Assembly: GCA_002803225.1 (NCBI GenBank)
Contig: NXFV01001790.1
Coordinates: 1-64,000 of the forward strand
Length of the DNA: 64,000 bases
Source: Gamarada debralockiae
Taxonomy: Eukaryota > Ascomycota > Leotiomycetes > Helotiales > Hyphodiscaceae
Direction: 5' to 3'
Below the pieces are notes generated by a model that saw only the letters and a program-made list of their open reading frames with translations, was not told the origin of the DNA and searched no databases. Each line of letters starts with the position of its first letter. Position 1 is the stretch's first letter. The position numbers and the translations under genes are program-made. Shown here piece after piece: positions 1-10,574 of the stretch.

Positions 1-1942
1 TCGCTCTAGCAAAAGCGTCATTACTTCTCTATTAAATGATCTCGCGATCTTGACTATCTCTTCTTTTGTAATCTTGGGGGCGTCCTCTCTTCGGTCAAGT
101 AGATGTGTCATCGCCTTTAGCTTTTCTAATCCCTCCAAATGCCCTTGAGCTCTGTAAGTTGACTGAAGGTTGGCTATACTGCCCAGAGTGTCTGGATCTT
201 CCACTCCTTGCACCCGCTTTCTGGTCCGTATCACTTGCAAAGACAACTCCTCTGCCTCCTTCCATTGCTTGTTGTTCTTGTATATTGACACAATGTTGTC
301 CATGATTGTCAGAGTGTTTGGATCCTCCTCTCCAAATGCCCTTCTATAGCACCTTATTGCTTCTTGAAGTCTCTCCTCTGCCTTTTCATACTCCCCCAAG
401 TCCCCTAATATTAGTGCTACGTCCCGTAATCTGATCGCTTTCGCTTTGTCCAAATCTTCTAACTCTATTTTTGAATGCTCTGGCAGTTGACTGTTTGTCG
501 TTCTTAAAGTTTCGTATTCTCCTAAATCTTGTAAATTCCCCAGGGACGTTTCCCAGTCCCAGACAAGTGGGAAATCTTGTGGGAAGGTTGTTATTGATCC
601 TACAAGTGCTTCCCACTTCATCTCTCCGTCTGTTCGTATGTCCTCCGTAGGAGTAGCTGCAATCGTGATAACGGAAAAATGGTCTTTATATAGTCTGATA
701 ATCGTAGGCTTGGAGACTCCTTGCAGAAGACAGACGAGGTCGCCCTTCTGGATAGATTTCGCTGAGGCCGGGAGAGTCCACTGCGACTGCCATTCTTTGT
801 TGTATCCCTGATGCCCCTGTGTATTTTCGATAATAATATTCACGTTCTGTCTGTCATCGCTTTCTACCGAGGACACCCTGCCAAGAATACAGCCACTGCT
901 CTTGATTACTGCCATCTGCCGATCGTCCCAAGTCTCCACAGATACCTGATCGCAGAGAAGGAACTTAACAAGTCGCTGCAAGAGTTCCTTCCATGGAACC
1001 TGGTAGTTAGGTGACAAGCTAGCCTTGCTGAGATCATCGGAGCTCATTCCGAGCAAGGCATATACCTTGTCATGGCGCCTAGTAGCCTCGTGGGTATGGT
1101 ACATATCTATTAGATCGCCTAGAGGGCATATATCTAGAGAAACTCTACCAGACATATTTGTTGTGTATTTAGGCCGGGAGATTGTGCCCCTTATCAGGTA
1201 GGTTACTGAATAAATTGGACTGTGAAAGCGTAGGCGAGCTTTATAAAACCCATTTAGCGACTCCAAACCTAAGCAGAAGGCATATCCATCGATATCTGTG
1301 TAACCACACATGATCAAGATATACCGAGCTGCAGCTACTTCCTGAAGTACCTAGATTGAACTTTTAGTAATTTCTCGCAATAATGTCGAGCGTTTGCTGT
1401 CTTACCCAGATACGCTGAAACCACGGTCGTTGAAGCAGCGCGGGAATTGCTTGCTGGACTATTTCGTTATTCGAGGAATTCATAGGCTTTTTGCCTGCAG
1501 CAACACGTATTTCTTCGAGCGCTCGATCGCTATCGTCTGCCGCCTCTCCAAGCCAAACAATTACACGGTTTGCTTGACCGTAGATTTTCGCCATAGACTG
1601 AATCTGGTGTTCTTTCTCTTGTTCATCTGCTTGATTGATACAAACAGCATCTACCCATATAATTCGTTCGAAAAAGCAATTTCGAAGACGTAATAGCGCC
1701 ACATGAAGATTTACTGTAACGGGCAAGTCATGCTTATCTATAGAGATAGACCGAGGCTTCTCCGAACCACCCCATGCATAGGATAAAGCCTAGTATAGAT
1801 GGGTCCCTTTGCCTGATTCCTTTAGAGAGTAGTCGAAGAGCTGGCATTGTATGGGGGCAGTCTCGTCTTCATGTGGCATTAGCCGAAGCAAACGAATACT
1901 GTCAGGCCCCGGCAAAAGCGGAGGATAACTGTACTGAGACAT
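1..1942 (-). pseudogene. HET-domain protein with C-terminal TPR repeats, one internal stop, 3' end beyond window
   Basis: Heterokaryon-incompatibility (HET) family, a cytosolic allorecognition and cell-death regulator class in filamentous fungi. The ATG is at 1942. Exon 1 (1406-1942) carries ALSYAWGG, IWVDAVCINQADEQ, MAKIYGQANRVIVWLG and WFQRIW. A 55-base intron (1351-1405; GTAAG, ACTAA, TAG) joins in frame to VLQEVAAARY in exon 2 (1-1350), which includes DKVYALLGM and then kinesin-light-chain-like TPR units (GDLGEYEKAEERLQEAI; NNKQWKEAEELSLQVI) before leaving the window. A TAG at 1790-1792 falls immediately before ALSYAWGG, where HET proteins usually have Glu (YEALSYAWG). Apart from that codon the frame is open for over 1.8 kb, so loss looks recent. 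A GAG-to-TAG change is a transversion, not a RIP change. A sequencing error is possible. Confidence 0.85.
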
Positions 1943-2001
1943 GGCGTGAAATATAGCAGAAACTCGAGCTCGACCGTATTAGATAGTTGTGAAGTGGTAT
2001 G

Positions 2002-2031
2002 GTGCGTCTGGTGCGTCTGGTGCGTCTGGTG
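2002..2031. repeat. 9-bp tandem repeat, about 3.3 copies
   Basis: The unit GTGCGTCTG is repeated three times head to tail, followed by GTG. It lies about 60 bases upstream of the HET-TPR start on the opposite strand. No function is visible. The surrounding stretch 1943-2515 shows no convincing gene; its reading frames lack a recognisable domain and several open only from non-ATG codons. Confidence 0.9.
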
Positions 2032-2515
2032 TTATCTTCCGTTCAAGCACAAATGCTGGAACGATGTTGGGCCGCAACGAAAAGTGGGACGCGGGAATTC
2101 TGCGGCTGTGCAAGGCATGTGGCGACTCGTCCTACGATCGTCACATGCACCACGTTTTCCTCATTATCTGAGCCATTTGTGTTTACAACCGACAATGTAG
2201 TGGCCACGGACCTCATTACTCAAAAAGTTGGATCGAGACGCCACGTTACAATGCCAGGAAGGCGCATGCTCTGGATCAGGAAGGATATTAAAGCAGAACA
2301 GGCGCCTGTGGAATCGCCAGACCTTACTGCAGTAGTACTACCACTCCTAGACCACTTGATACTGGTAGTATTAGTATACATTAAGCCATATGGCGCAGAA
2401 GACCTCCTGAACGTGATAAGCAAGTTGTACTTAGTCTTTCAGGAAACATAGTGCAAGTGCTAGAAAGCAGTTCATACACTCTAAAGGCTAAGCCCTTACT
2501 GAATACCAAGAGATA

Positions 2516-2916
2516 CTGTATTAACTGCTTTATAAGACCAGTTCATTCTATAAGAAATCCTTCTTATAAGAAACGGTTCTAATTGACCGAGATACCAGGG
2601 GTATTATAAAAATGTAGTAGGGTCCTAATTTTCCTCTTATTAAGGCTTGAACCAGTTCAAACCCCTCTTATTTAATACTCTTTACAGGGGTAGAATCTTC
2701 CTGTCGAAAGCAATGTGACAACTTTACATTTAGGAGAATAATCTGATTTTACTACGAATAAGAGAAACTCATACAGATAAGGATATAATTGTATTGCAGT
2801 AAAAACCCTAATAATCAAGGTATAAGAACCTATTCCTCTTATAAAAAATGGTTCTGATTAGCTGAAAAGCACGAGTTCCAATTATAGGAACTGTTCTTAT
2901 AAAGCAACTAATGCGG
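2516..2916. mobile_element. MITE-like inverted-repeat element, copy 1
   Basis: A 401-base AT-rich element without coding capacity. The ends are 21-base imperfect inverted repeats: CTGTATTAACTGCTTTATAAG at 2516-2536, and at 2896-2916 the complement reads CCGCATTAGTTGCTTTATAAG. TA dinucleotides at 2514-2515 and 2917-2918 fit a TA target duplication. Each half also carries a subterminal direct motif of the form TTATAAGAAACGGTTCTAATT (about 2570 and 2840). A second copy with the same ends is at 18470-18907. TA targets and short inverted ends suggest a Tc1/mariner-type non-autonomous element; the mobilising family is not identified. Confidence 0.8.
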
Positions 2917-3292
2917 TATACGGCCTGATTTACAAGTACGATTTGACTTGGTTGTCAGAAAGCCGTTGTACAAAATGAATACGCCTTTACAGAACTACTT
3001 TCTCCTAAATTCCCAAACCATTCATCTTCCTTTCGGATACATTAAAGTCATCATTTCACTTCACTCTAGACGTCTCGGCAACATTCTGGACTTCTGGCCG
3101 TCAATTACAGGAATCTTTCAATCTTCTCCAATGTGACCAGAACACAGTAAATTTCGAAATTACAAAGTAATACTCCAATATCGTACTAAATATCGGTGTT
3201 TGGCATAAAAGTTCGGCCCAGATATAGCGTGAAAATCCAAGTTGATGCTGTTTAGTCCTATCACCTGTTATTTCGAGATTCAAAATACATTC

Positions 3293-3502
3293 CCGGGGTG
3301 GACATTACTCGTGACGGATCAAAATTTTTCGAAGGGCCGTATCTCACCAGAAAAACGTTTGAAGGAAAACCAAGTGGATTATGCGATTCTCCGCGATCGA
3401 TAGTACAAATCACATACGCATCTTAATTAATTATTTGAAAGGTTGAGAGTTGTGTGTTCGTTGGAAGAATTTCCGACCATCACGAGTAGTGTCCACCCCT
3501 GG
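3293..3502. mobile_element. Short inverted-repeat element (MITE-like)
   Basis: A 210-base segment bounded by about 25-base imperfect inverted repeats. The left end (3293-3317) contains GGGGTGGACATTACTCGTGA; the right end (3477-3502) complements it as GGGGTGGACACTACTCGTGA, and similarity seems to continue weakly inward. There is no coding capacity and no clear target duplication. The flanks 2917-3292 and 3503-3919 show no gene. Other copies are not seen in this window. Confidence 0.7.
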
Positions 3503-3919
3503 TGGCCCTCTGATCAGAATGACATGAGCAAACTTGAAACCCTTTTGGCTGGACGCAATACAGGCTATTCTGTAGAGCTGGGAGTAAGCCGGGGGATTTT
3601 GCCCAACTTCTGAACCTCAGGCAATTGGAAATGCAACAAGAAGCCAAGCACCAGGTCACCTGACCCAGTGTATGACTTTTTGTAATTGAGGCTAGTTAGC
3701 TATTAGTTGAGTTACCTAGTCTCCTCTGATACTTAGCCTAATTTTAATTCGATTGTACATAATAGTCCTGTGGCACTCTGATCTCCGATTTTCGATTGGA
3801 AGTGTAGCGCACTAGCCGCTGCGGCCACCGTAGCAGCGGCCCTAAGTTGGTTGGAAGTTTTCCTCTGCCCGCTTTTACCTTCGTACGTCCTCTATCACGG
3901 CATCGTTGAAGGTAGCTAA

Positions 3920-5410
3920 ATGTCAACTATGCGGCACCAGTCCAACTGGGTCAACGGCGCCTACCAATCGGCCACAGAAGAGCGGATCTCGGTTATCAAC
4001 CCTGCAACCGAGTCATCAATTGCAACAATTGACTCCACGCCCCTTATTACGGTCAACTCTATTATCGCTTCCTCATTGCAGAATTTCTCCAGCGGCATCT
4101 GGAGCCAAGCCGATGTTTCAGCCCGCTTCACGGTCCTATCCAAGGCCGCGAACCTCCTCCGCTCTCGCCTGCATGAGTTTATCAATCTAGAGACCCAACA
4201 AACCGGTCGGCCCATCCGGGAGATGAGAGCGCAGCTCTTCCGTATCCCTGAATGGCTGGAGTACTTTGCTTCGCTGGCACGGACACATGAAGGCCGTGTT
4301 ACCCCATTCAAAGGCCCCGTCGTCAACACGCTCACACGTTTACCCCTCGGTGTTGTTGTGCAAATAACACCATGGAATCACCCACTCCTGATAGCGATGA
4401 AGAAGATTGCCGCAGCTCTAGCGGCGGGAAACTCTGTTATCGTCAAGCCATCTGAATCCGCGCCGTTGTCAGTACTAGAGATGGGAAAGCTATTCCAAGA
4501 GGCGGGTTTGCCAGATGGGACTTTACAGATCGTATCGGGCTACGGGCGAGAGACAGGCAAATTCCTTTGCGAGTCTCCACTGATTGCGAAGATTGATCTG
4601 ACAGGTGGTCTGGGCACGTATGCTGCAATCGCGCCGACCGCGAGTAAAAATTTAATCCCAATTACGGCTGAGCTGGGCGGGAAAGCACCGGTGTGTATCT
4701 TTCCGAGTATGCCAGTTGAGAAGGGGGTGAAAGCGGCTTTGTTTGCCAGTTTTATTGCGAGCGGGCAGACTTGTGTAACAGGCAGTCGATTATTGATACA
4801 TTCAGACATATATGACGAATTTGTCGACTTACTGGTACGGAGGACGACAAATTTGAGAGTCGGTGCGCCGACTGATGACCAAACTCAAATTGGAACAGTA
4901 ATCTCGCGCACGAGTGTAGAGAGATGCTCTGCATTTGTCTCACAAGCCATTGCGGAGGGTGGAAAGGTTCTTTGTGGTGGGAATCCCACCAGCGTAGATG
5001 GAAAAGGGTTCTTTTTCGAGCCAACGCTGATTGAGACGAGAGCTGAAAGCAATCTGGCTTGTAATGAAGTTTTTGGTCCTGTCATTGCTCTCATCAGGTG
5101 TGAATCAGAGGAGGAAATCGTCAAAATTGCGAATGCTACTTCTTTCGCATTAGGTGCGTCAGTGTGGACGAACGATTTCAGCCAGGCCCATCGTGTTGCT
5201 GGAAATATAAATGCGGGAATAGTCTGGATCAACGGACACCACTTGAATGATCCGTCATCGCCATGGGGTGGATTCAAGGAGAGTGGGCTGGGCAAAGAGA
5301 ATGGCGTTGAAGCTTATGAGAGTTACACAAAGTTGAAGAGTACAATCATTAATTATGGGCAAGAGCCAAGTTGGTTTGATGACGAGGTGGAGAATTCTCG
5401 ATATGGGTAG
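3920..5410 (+). CDS. NAD(P)-dependent aldehyde dehydrogenase
   Basis: A single-exon 496-residue protein of the usual ALDH length, predicted cytosolic, oxidising an aldehyde to the acid with NAD(P)+. Visible hallmarks in order: TPWNHPLLIAMKKIAAALAA (about 150), VKPSESAPLSVLEMGKLF, AELGGKAP with the general-base Glu (about 250), SGQTCVTGSRLL with the catalytic Cys (about 285), NEVFGPVIALI (about 385) and WGGFKESGLGKENG near the end. The coenzyme-loop motif, usually FTGSxxxG, reads LTGGLGTY here, an unusual but in-frame variant. The ATG at 3920 is the first in frame and starts a normal N-terminus (NWVNGAY). The gene stands alone, so the substrate cannot be told; it resembles betaine/aliphatic aldehyde dehydrogenases. 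Confidence 0.95.
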   Translation: MSTMRHQSNWVNGAYQSATEERISVINPATESSIATIDSTPLITVNSIIASSLQNFSSGIWSQADVSARFTVLSKAANLLRSRLHEFINLETQQTGRPIREMRAQLFRIPEWLEYFASLARTHEGRVTPFKGPVVNTLTRLPLGVVVQITPWNHPLLIAMKKIAAALAAGNSVIVKPSESAPLSVLEMGKLFQEAGLPDGTLQIVSGYGRETGKFLCESPLIAKIDLTGGLGTYAAIAPTASKNLIPITAELGGKAPVCIFPSMPVEKGVKAALFASFIASGQTCVTGSRLLIHSDIYDEFVDLLVRRTTNLRVGAPTDDQTQIGTVISRTSVERCSAFVSQAIAEGGKVLCGGNPTSVDGKGFFFEPTLIETRAESNLACNEVFGPVIALIRCESEEEIVKIANATSFALGASVWTNDFSQAHRVAGNINAGIVWINGHHLNDPSSPWGGFKESGLGKENGVEAYESYTKLKSTIINYGQEPSWFDDEVENSRYG

Positions 5411-6020
5411 AAGCCAGTCCCAAATATCTTCACATATCTAGTAACAGAACAGAAGAACTGTCCTTCCATATTGGGTGAGGAGATGACTTTGAGCGAATTA
5501 AATATTTATTTATTTATTTATTTTTTTTTTTTGGTGATGTGAGTGGATTTTGCAAGACTTCTGTCGAAAGAGCTGGTGGGATTGCAGGCAAGGAGGGTCC
5601 AAACTGGAGTGAATAATTCGATGTGGAGAGAACATCCATGTTTATGGAAAAGAGAGGGGGAGAGAAGGGAGCTCTCCATATCTCCAGTTTTTAAGTGACA
5701 CAATAAGCCAGAAGAGACTTGCAATTTTGATTAATTCTTAACTGTCTGCGAAATAGAAGTTGAACCGGTAGTAACATACGTAATGCTTGAGAGCAAACAC
5801 TCTCCCGCTCCCGAGAAACACGTAGGCTCTATGGCACTGTTATACAAGGTCCAAACGATGTGACTCTGTATTCCACAATCAAATTTGCTTATGTATGTAC
5901 TTTGCAAGGACAACTGACCGAAGCCCGATCTGACGTCCCTCCTAATTCTCACCGATCTAACTTGCTCTCATCGCGCCACTTCGCCATTGACCTGGAGCCC
6001 GCAATTCCTCTCACAATCCA
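5411..6020. other. Intergenic; ATTT/T-rich run
   Basis: No gene recognised. Positions 5502-5532 hold an ATTT repeat merging into a T run. This lies between the 3' ends of two convergent genes, so it may contain their polyadenylation signals, but no specific site is assigned. Confidence 0.6.
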
Positions 6021-6581
6021 TCAAAAATCAAACCCCACCTCTCTGCCTTCCAACCCAGCCCACCTCTTCATTTCCCACGAGCCCATTCCCTCCCAGACTT
6101 CCCTTAGACCCAACGATATGCCTCCCTCGCCAGTCTCAAGAATCACAATGACCGCCAACCCAATCGTAACAACCAAAGCCGGAACTCTGAATGCCCACCC
6201 CAAGGGCTCAACGCCCCTTCGTCGATTCTCGAATATCAAGAACGCGATCATGCAAAGCAGCACTATAGCGGCAAAGAGACGGAGCTGAGCGTAAACGAGG
6301 GTAAGACCCGCAAGAACTTCAATGACGGAGGTGATGTCGAGGACCGTGGTGGGTACTCGAGGTTTTGCCTTTGGTGGAGTTGAAGAGAGTTTTGGTAAGG
6401 CGGAAGAGGCCGGCTCCTTCACCCACCATCTTCCTAAAACGAGCTTCAAGACACCTGCAGTCGCCAGAAATAGGCCTATGATCGTAGCTAGAACCTTAGA
6501 GAGACCTTCTTTCCAGGGAGGGGAGTTAATGCGCTCCATTGGTGGGACTGGAGAAGTACTTTGATTCGAGTTTGCGTTCAT
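6021..6581 (-). CDS. Small multi-pass membrane protein, DoxX-like
   Basis: A single-exon protein of 186 residues from an ATG at 6581. It has a soluble N-terminus of about 27 residues and then hydrophobic segments: VLATIIGLFLATAGVLKLVL, SVIEVLAGLTLVYAQLRLF running into AAIVLLCMIAFLIF, and VPALVVTIGLAVIVIL. The order (helix ending in AGVLKL, then a helix starting IEVLAGL) resembles DoxX/SURF4-type membrane proteins, but the match is by eye and weak. A proline/lysine-rich loop separates the first and second segments. It is convergent with the aldehyde dehydrogenase gene. Function unknown; the opposite-strand frame here is its shadow. Confidence 0.7.
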   Translation of the reverse strand: MNANSNQSTSPVPPMERINSPPWKEGLSKVLATIIGLFLATAGVLKLVLGRWWVKEPASSALPKLSSTPPKAKPRVPTTVLDITSVIEVLAGLTLVYAQLRLFAAIVLLCMIAFLIFENRRRGVEPLGWAFRVPALVVTIGLAVIVILETGEGGISLGLREVWEGMGSWEMKRWAGLEGREVGFDF

Positions 6582-7011
6582 GGGAGTTTGCTGACTGAGG
6601 GTTATTCGAAGGCGAGAGAAAGTTGGAAGAGATGGCAGAGAGTTGAACGAAACGCACGCAGTACATAAGTGAAGTTGAAGAATGGATGAGAAGGCTACTT
6701 TGCTCCTACCAAGAAAGATTGTGCTAAGAGCGGGGCAAATTTATCCCGCGAATCCGGTTGGAGAGCACGTGGTCTAACGGCGATGTTACACAACACACAA
6801 CAGAGACTTACGATGCGAGATTCCTATGCAGAGGATTTAAGTTGAGCAAGCTTGAGTGTAGGCTCTTGCGGATACATTAAGCCCGACTGCCCGAATGCCG
6901 ATCTTTTCATCAAGAGCAGGCGAGCAGCCTCAGCCGTCCTCCCCACCACCAATCCATCCCTCAAACCATCACACCTACCCTCCCTCGCTGCACTCCCATA
7001 TTTCCCCCACA
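6582..7011. other. Intergenic, upstream of the DoxX-like gene
   Basis: Presumed promoter of the DoxX-like gene plus the 3' flank of the F-box-like remnant. The + strand is C-rich with pyrimidine tracts; no reading frame here shows a recognisable domain. Confidence 0.4.
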
Positions 7012-7819
7012 CTACCTCCTCCCCTCTTGCCTCACAATATCCTTCATTCTCCCACAAACGCTCAGCACACCCATCTCAAACTCCAACGCCCTCATCCCAC
7101 TCGGTTGTCCAAAGACCCGGACAAACCTAACCGCCCTCATATTCCCCAACATGGTATCAAACTCCCTACTCAACTCCACCGTGCCCTCCTCATGACTCTC
7201 ATACTCATATACATAATTCTCCCTCTGCGAACCAAGTCCAGGACTCCAAGGCTGTAATCCCATCTGCACTAAATTCCCAACAGTGATTTGATCTTGAGCT
7301 AGCCTTGCTTTGCCGGTAGGAGAGGGGCCGATTCGGCGGGGGAACATGCATACTGTTTGAGGAATTTCTTTAGGACGAATTTGCTTGTGTGAGAGGAGAG
7401 GCGAATAGTTAGTTGCGAAGGGTGGAGAGGCTGGCTTTAGAGATGGATTGGACTATGGGATCGAGAGTGTGAATTTCATTAGAGGGAACGGAGAGGGTTA
7501 GGGAGGTTATGAGGTGTAGATGGGTGGATGTGAGGGTAAAAAAAGATGTGCATTGTGATGGGGAGTAGAAGACGTTTGCTGCGTCGATTCGTAGGATGGA
7601 GGAGACGAAAAGAAGAACATAGAGTGGATGTGAATGAGGCGTGGATAAGCATATGTCGGTTGGCGAGGAGGTAGGGAGATAGCTGTAGATTTGCAGACGC
7701 AGTTCGATGGGGAGTTTGAGGAGGTAGGGTATGTTGTGGACTAGGGAGGGCGAAGTCGTGGGATGCACGTGAGAGCTGGGAATCGTGAGCGACTTTCTAC
7801 AATCATATCGCCCTCTCAA
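7012..7819 (-). pseudogene. F-box-like protein remnant, frames do not join
   Basis: One frame (7409-7819) carries an F-box-like start, LKLPIELRLQIYSYLP, followed by Leu/Ser-rich sequence typical of fungal F-box proteins, and ends with a stop after SLSTLRN. A second frame (stop at 7012, open upstream past 7430) carries RLAQDQITVGNLVQMGLQPW and a C-terminus resembling the same class. No GT...AG pair connects the two in frame, and no ATG opens the first frame nearby. Either a single indel near 7430 broke the gene or a non-obvious exon is missing. In SCF ubiquitin ligases F-box proteins bind substrate; no substrate domain is recognisable. Confidence 0.5.
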
Positions 7820-8680
7820 AGAAGGGAGAGGGGGGATGAATGGAGATGCACATTACATTTGAATCGTATATCCCTCCTAACCTTCCTTAACTATGTTCGA
7901 GTGTTATCAAACTGGCGGCGCCTAGCCTTGTGTTCTAAACTGCACGATTTTCGAGCAGTCCAGGGCCCAGGTTCGGCGATCATTCTTGAGACGAAAGGGT
8001 ATGAGTCCGGAGGTGATGGATAAAGGAACTATGTAAAGAGAGTGTTGCTTAAAAGAACATTTCAATGTGACAAGGACGGACTGCGCAATGGGGTTGGGCT
8101 TTTTTACCCTTAAGGCTTGGTGGCTTGCTTGGTCCATCAGCGGCGCAGTGGATGTAGGCAGGCAACTCTGCCCTGTGCAAGGCTTTGAAACTTACGTATA
8201 CTTGTTGCCGAAGAGTTTGATGTTTTGGAAAATTAAAGACTTGAGAGGATAGAAGCAAAGGCTCAAACTTGGGCCGGATGCAATGCGAGAATCTCAATCG
8301 CTGAAACAATTTGAACGATTGGAAATATGTAAGGCTCGATCCACTCACTACGCGCAATTCTCAATCGATCAAACAATTTCAAGATTCAAGCTTCCTCTGC
8401 ATCGCATGCCTCTTCAATCACCACTCGATGAGATAAGAAAAAAGTAATTGATGAATTGCATTGTACTGCACTGTCTACACTGGCACAAGCAGTGTGTTTG
8501 AGATGAACGAGTCTTCCATTTCTCATAGATCCATTATACGCCCCTTCCCATCCAATTTATTACACTTGCCCTCCCTCCATACAAAAGAAATATCCTTCCA
8601 AATTGTATCCTGTCCATAGTACAATCCTTTTCCGATGATCAGCTTGGCTTGAATGTCTTTACGTTTCGATCATCAATCAT
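7820..8680. other. Intergenic; no gene recognised
   Basis: Contains short open frames on both strands (one of about 100 codons at 8049-8357) without domain-like composition or plausible splice continuity. The last 200 bases are probably the 3' untranslated region of the minus-strand gene that ends at 8681. Confidence 0.5.
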
Positions 8681-9846
8681 CTAGAAGACGACAGCCTCGC
8701 TATCCTTTCCACCACCAGGAAAGATCTTCTTCAAGTCCTTGCCAACAATCAACGCGATCTGTGCGCCCAAGATAACAACGAACAAGATGCTGAGAGCGAA
8801 CTGCATAGCTAGGACCTTAGCATAAGCCTTGACAAGTCTGACGCGCGAGTTCCAGTCGAATGTCTTCCAGGCATCAAGAATGCCAATGACACCACTGCCA
8901 CCAACAATCTCTGGGATAACCTTTCCGCCAAAGCTACGGTCGAAAGGAACGATGCTTTCAACCTCGTCAGGGAGAAGAGAAGACTGGACACGGATCAAGG
9001 TAACTTTGGCTGGAATGACGACCAAGAATACGAGAGCGACGGAGAGAGCGAGGACGGAGAAAGCCTTGAGGACCATGATTTGGCGCTCAGAGTTGGTGGC
9101 GTTGGCGAAATCTTCTGGGTTTCCGACGAGCCCGTATGTAGCAGCAAGGTAGGCTGGCATCACAATAGTGAGTTGCTCAGCGATGGCGAGGATGGCAGTT
9201 GGGCCTGCAACCTTCTTCCATGTCTTGATTGCTGGGACACGGCGGTACCATGGCTTTGGGTTGGGGTCGGAAATCACGATGTGTGTCCAGGCCAAAGAAA
9301 GTTGTGCGCAAAGGACGGAAGCGATGATGGGAGCAAGCAGGAAGGGAACGAAGATGTTGAGCATGCCCGAGACCCATTGTACGGTAAATATGTAGACGAT
9401 GAAGACGGACAAGCCGCGGAATCGCGCACGGAAACCACCCTTGGATTGGAGGTGCTTGATTGTTGTGCGGAAGCTGGCGGTGATGGGTTGTTGCTTGACG
9501 GGGAGGAGCTCCGGCTCGGTGGGTTTGTTGATGGGTGCGTCGGGGTCTTCGGTTGTGAGGGGTTCGAAGACGATGGCTTCTGGGGATTCGACCATGAGGA
9601 GGGCGGGAATCACACGGCCGAAGGTATATTCGACCTGTTGTCCAACATCAGCGGTTGTTTGGGGAATGAGGGAGCTGTTTTGGTGGGACTTACCATGAAG
9701 GAGATGGCGACGAAGAAGAGGACTGTAAGGCCCATGATCACGGCTCCCCATGTTGGCAACTTGTAGGTGTGCTGAGGGTTCTTTTGGAATTGTGCATGGC
9801 TCATCTCCAATCCTCGGCGGAGGAGGGAACCCACGGTTGCGTGCAT
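8681..9846 (-). CDS. Conserved fungal multi-pass membrane protein
   Basis: Two exons (9694-9846 and 8681-9634) joined across a 59-base intron (9635-9693, GTAAG...CAG) give 368 residues, reading SFM|VEYTFGRVIPALLMVESPEA across the junction. Membrane segments are seen at about 30-65, 110-150, 175-205, 230-255 and near the C-terminus (LAMQFALSILFVVILGAQIA). Other landmarks are RLSLAWTHIVISDPNPKPWY-like sequence (here QLSLAWTHIVISDPNPK) and WYRRVPAIKTWKK. I recall similar fungal proteins labelled 'ubiquitin carrier protein', a label unsupported by any E2 motif here. Function unknown. The ATG at 9846 was chosen because it begins the conserved N-terminus; an in-frame open stretch continues upstream. 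Confidence 0.9.
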
Positions 9847-10570
9847 GATGACGGTGTTATGAAAGGAATCGATTAAAGAGTGACGACACGGGACAGATAT
9901 ATCGTAGGATCGATGACTTCTTGGTTCTTTCGAAGTATCACGATGAAAAGAGAAAGGAGAAAGGAAGATGTTGGAGGTTAATGAAGCACGAATTGTCGTT
10001 TGAGGGGGCAACAACTGTTTGACGAGGCGGAGTGCGGCGTAGCTTGTCAGCCTAAATTATACGAGAGTGCAGTACCACTTAAACGCTAAATGTTGGTGTT
10101 TCATTGGACATCGAGCTTCCTTCTATTTACGTTAACGCCACCCAACCAGGATTGCCAAGTCCAAAACACAAGATGAAAGAATATCGGCCATTCGTTCTGC
10201 CTGATTACTTTTCCTGAATTCTTCGTATGGACTGTAGAATACCCGACCGAGTAACTGATTGAGAATTCAGTGTATTTCAAACCAGTCTTTCCAAAAATGT
10301 TCACAGATGGCCTGCTCTTTCAATGCCTCGGACACTCCATGACACGCACGTGATACTTAGCCTGAAAGGCGAGTTTTCTGTTCGACCTTCATCCTCAAAC
10401 CTTGTGCTCTGGATCTTCCAATAGGCTCCGCTGCTGAATTGAATCCATCTTATCCGAATGCTCCTATTCCTCCAAATCCTCTGAGCGACCGTTGATTGAT
10501 GCGATTTGTCGTAGCTGTCGGTTGTCGCTGAAGGATCCAACCAGGCTGGAATGAAGTCCCTGAAGCAATC
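9847..10570. other. Intergenic; promoter side of the membrane-protein gene
   Basis: No gene supported. The part next to 9846 is pyrimidine/AT-mixed and presumably holds the promoter of the minus-strand membrane-protein gene. The rest precedes the decayed HET gene. Confidence 0.4.
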
Positions 10571-10574
10571 CCAC

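Noticed and set aside
5860..6288. A 142-codon + strand frame
   Set aside because: It overlaps the minus-strand DoxX-like gene and has Pro/Ser-rich shadow composition.
9080..9766. A 228-codon + strand open frame
   Set aside because: It is antisense to the membrane-protein gene 8681-9846, whose splicing and membrane segments are convincing; the + frame has no domain.
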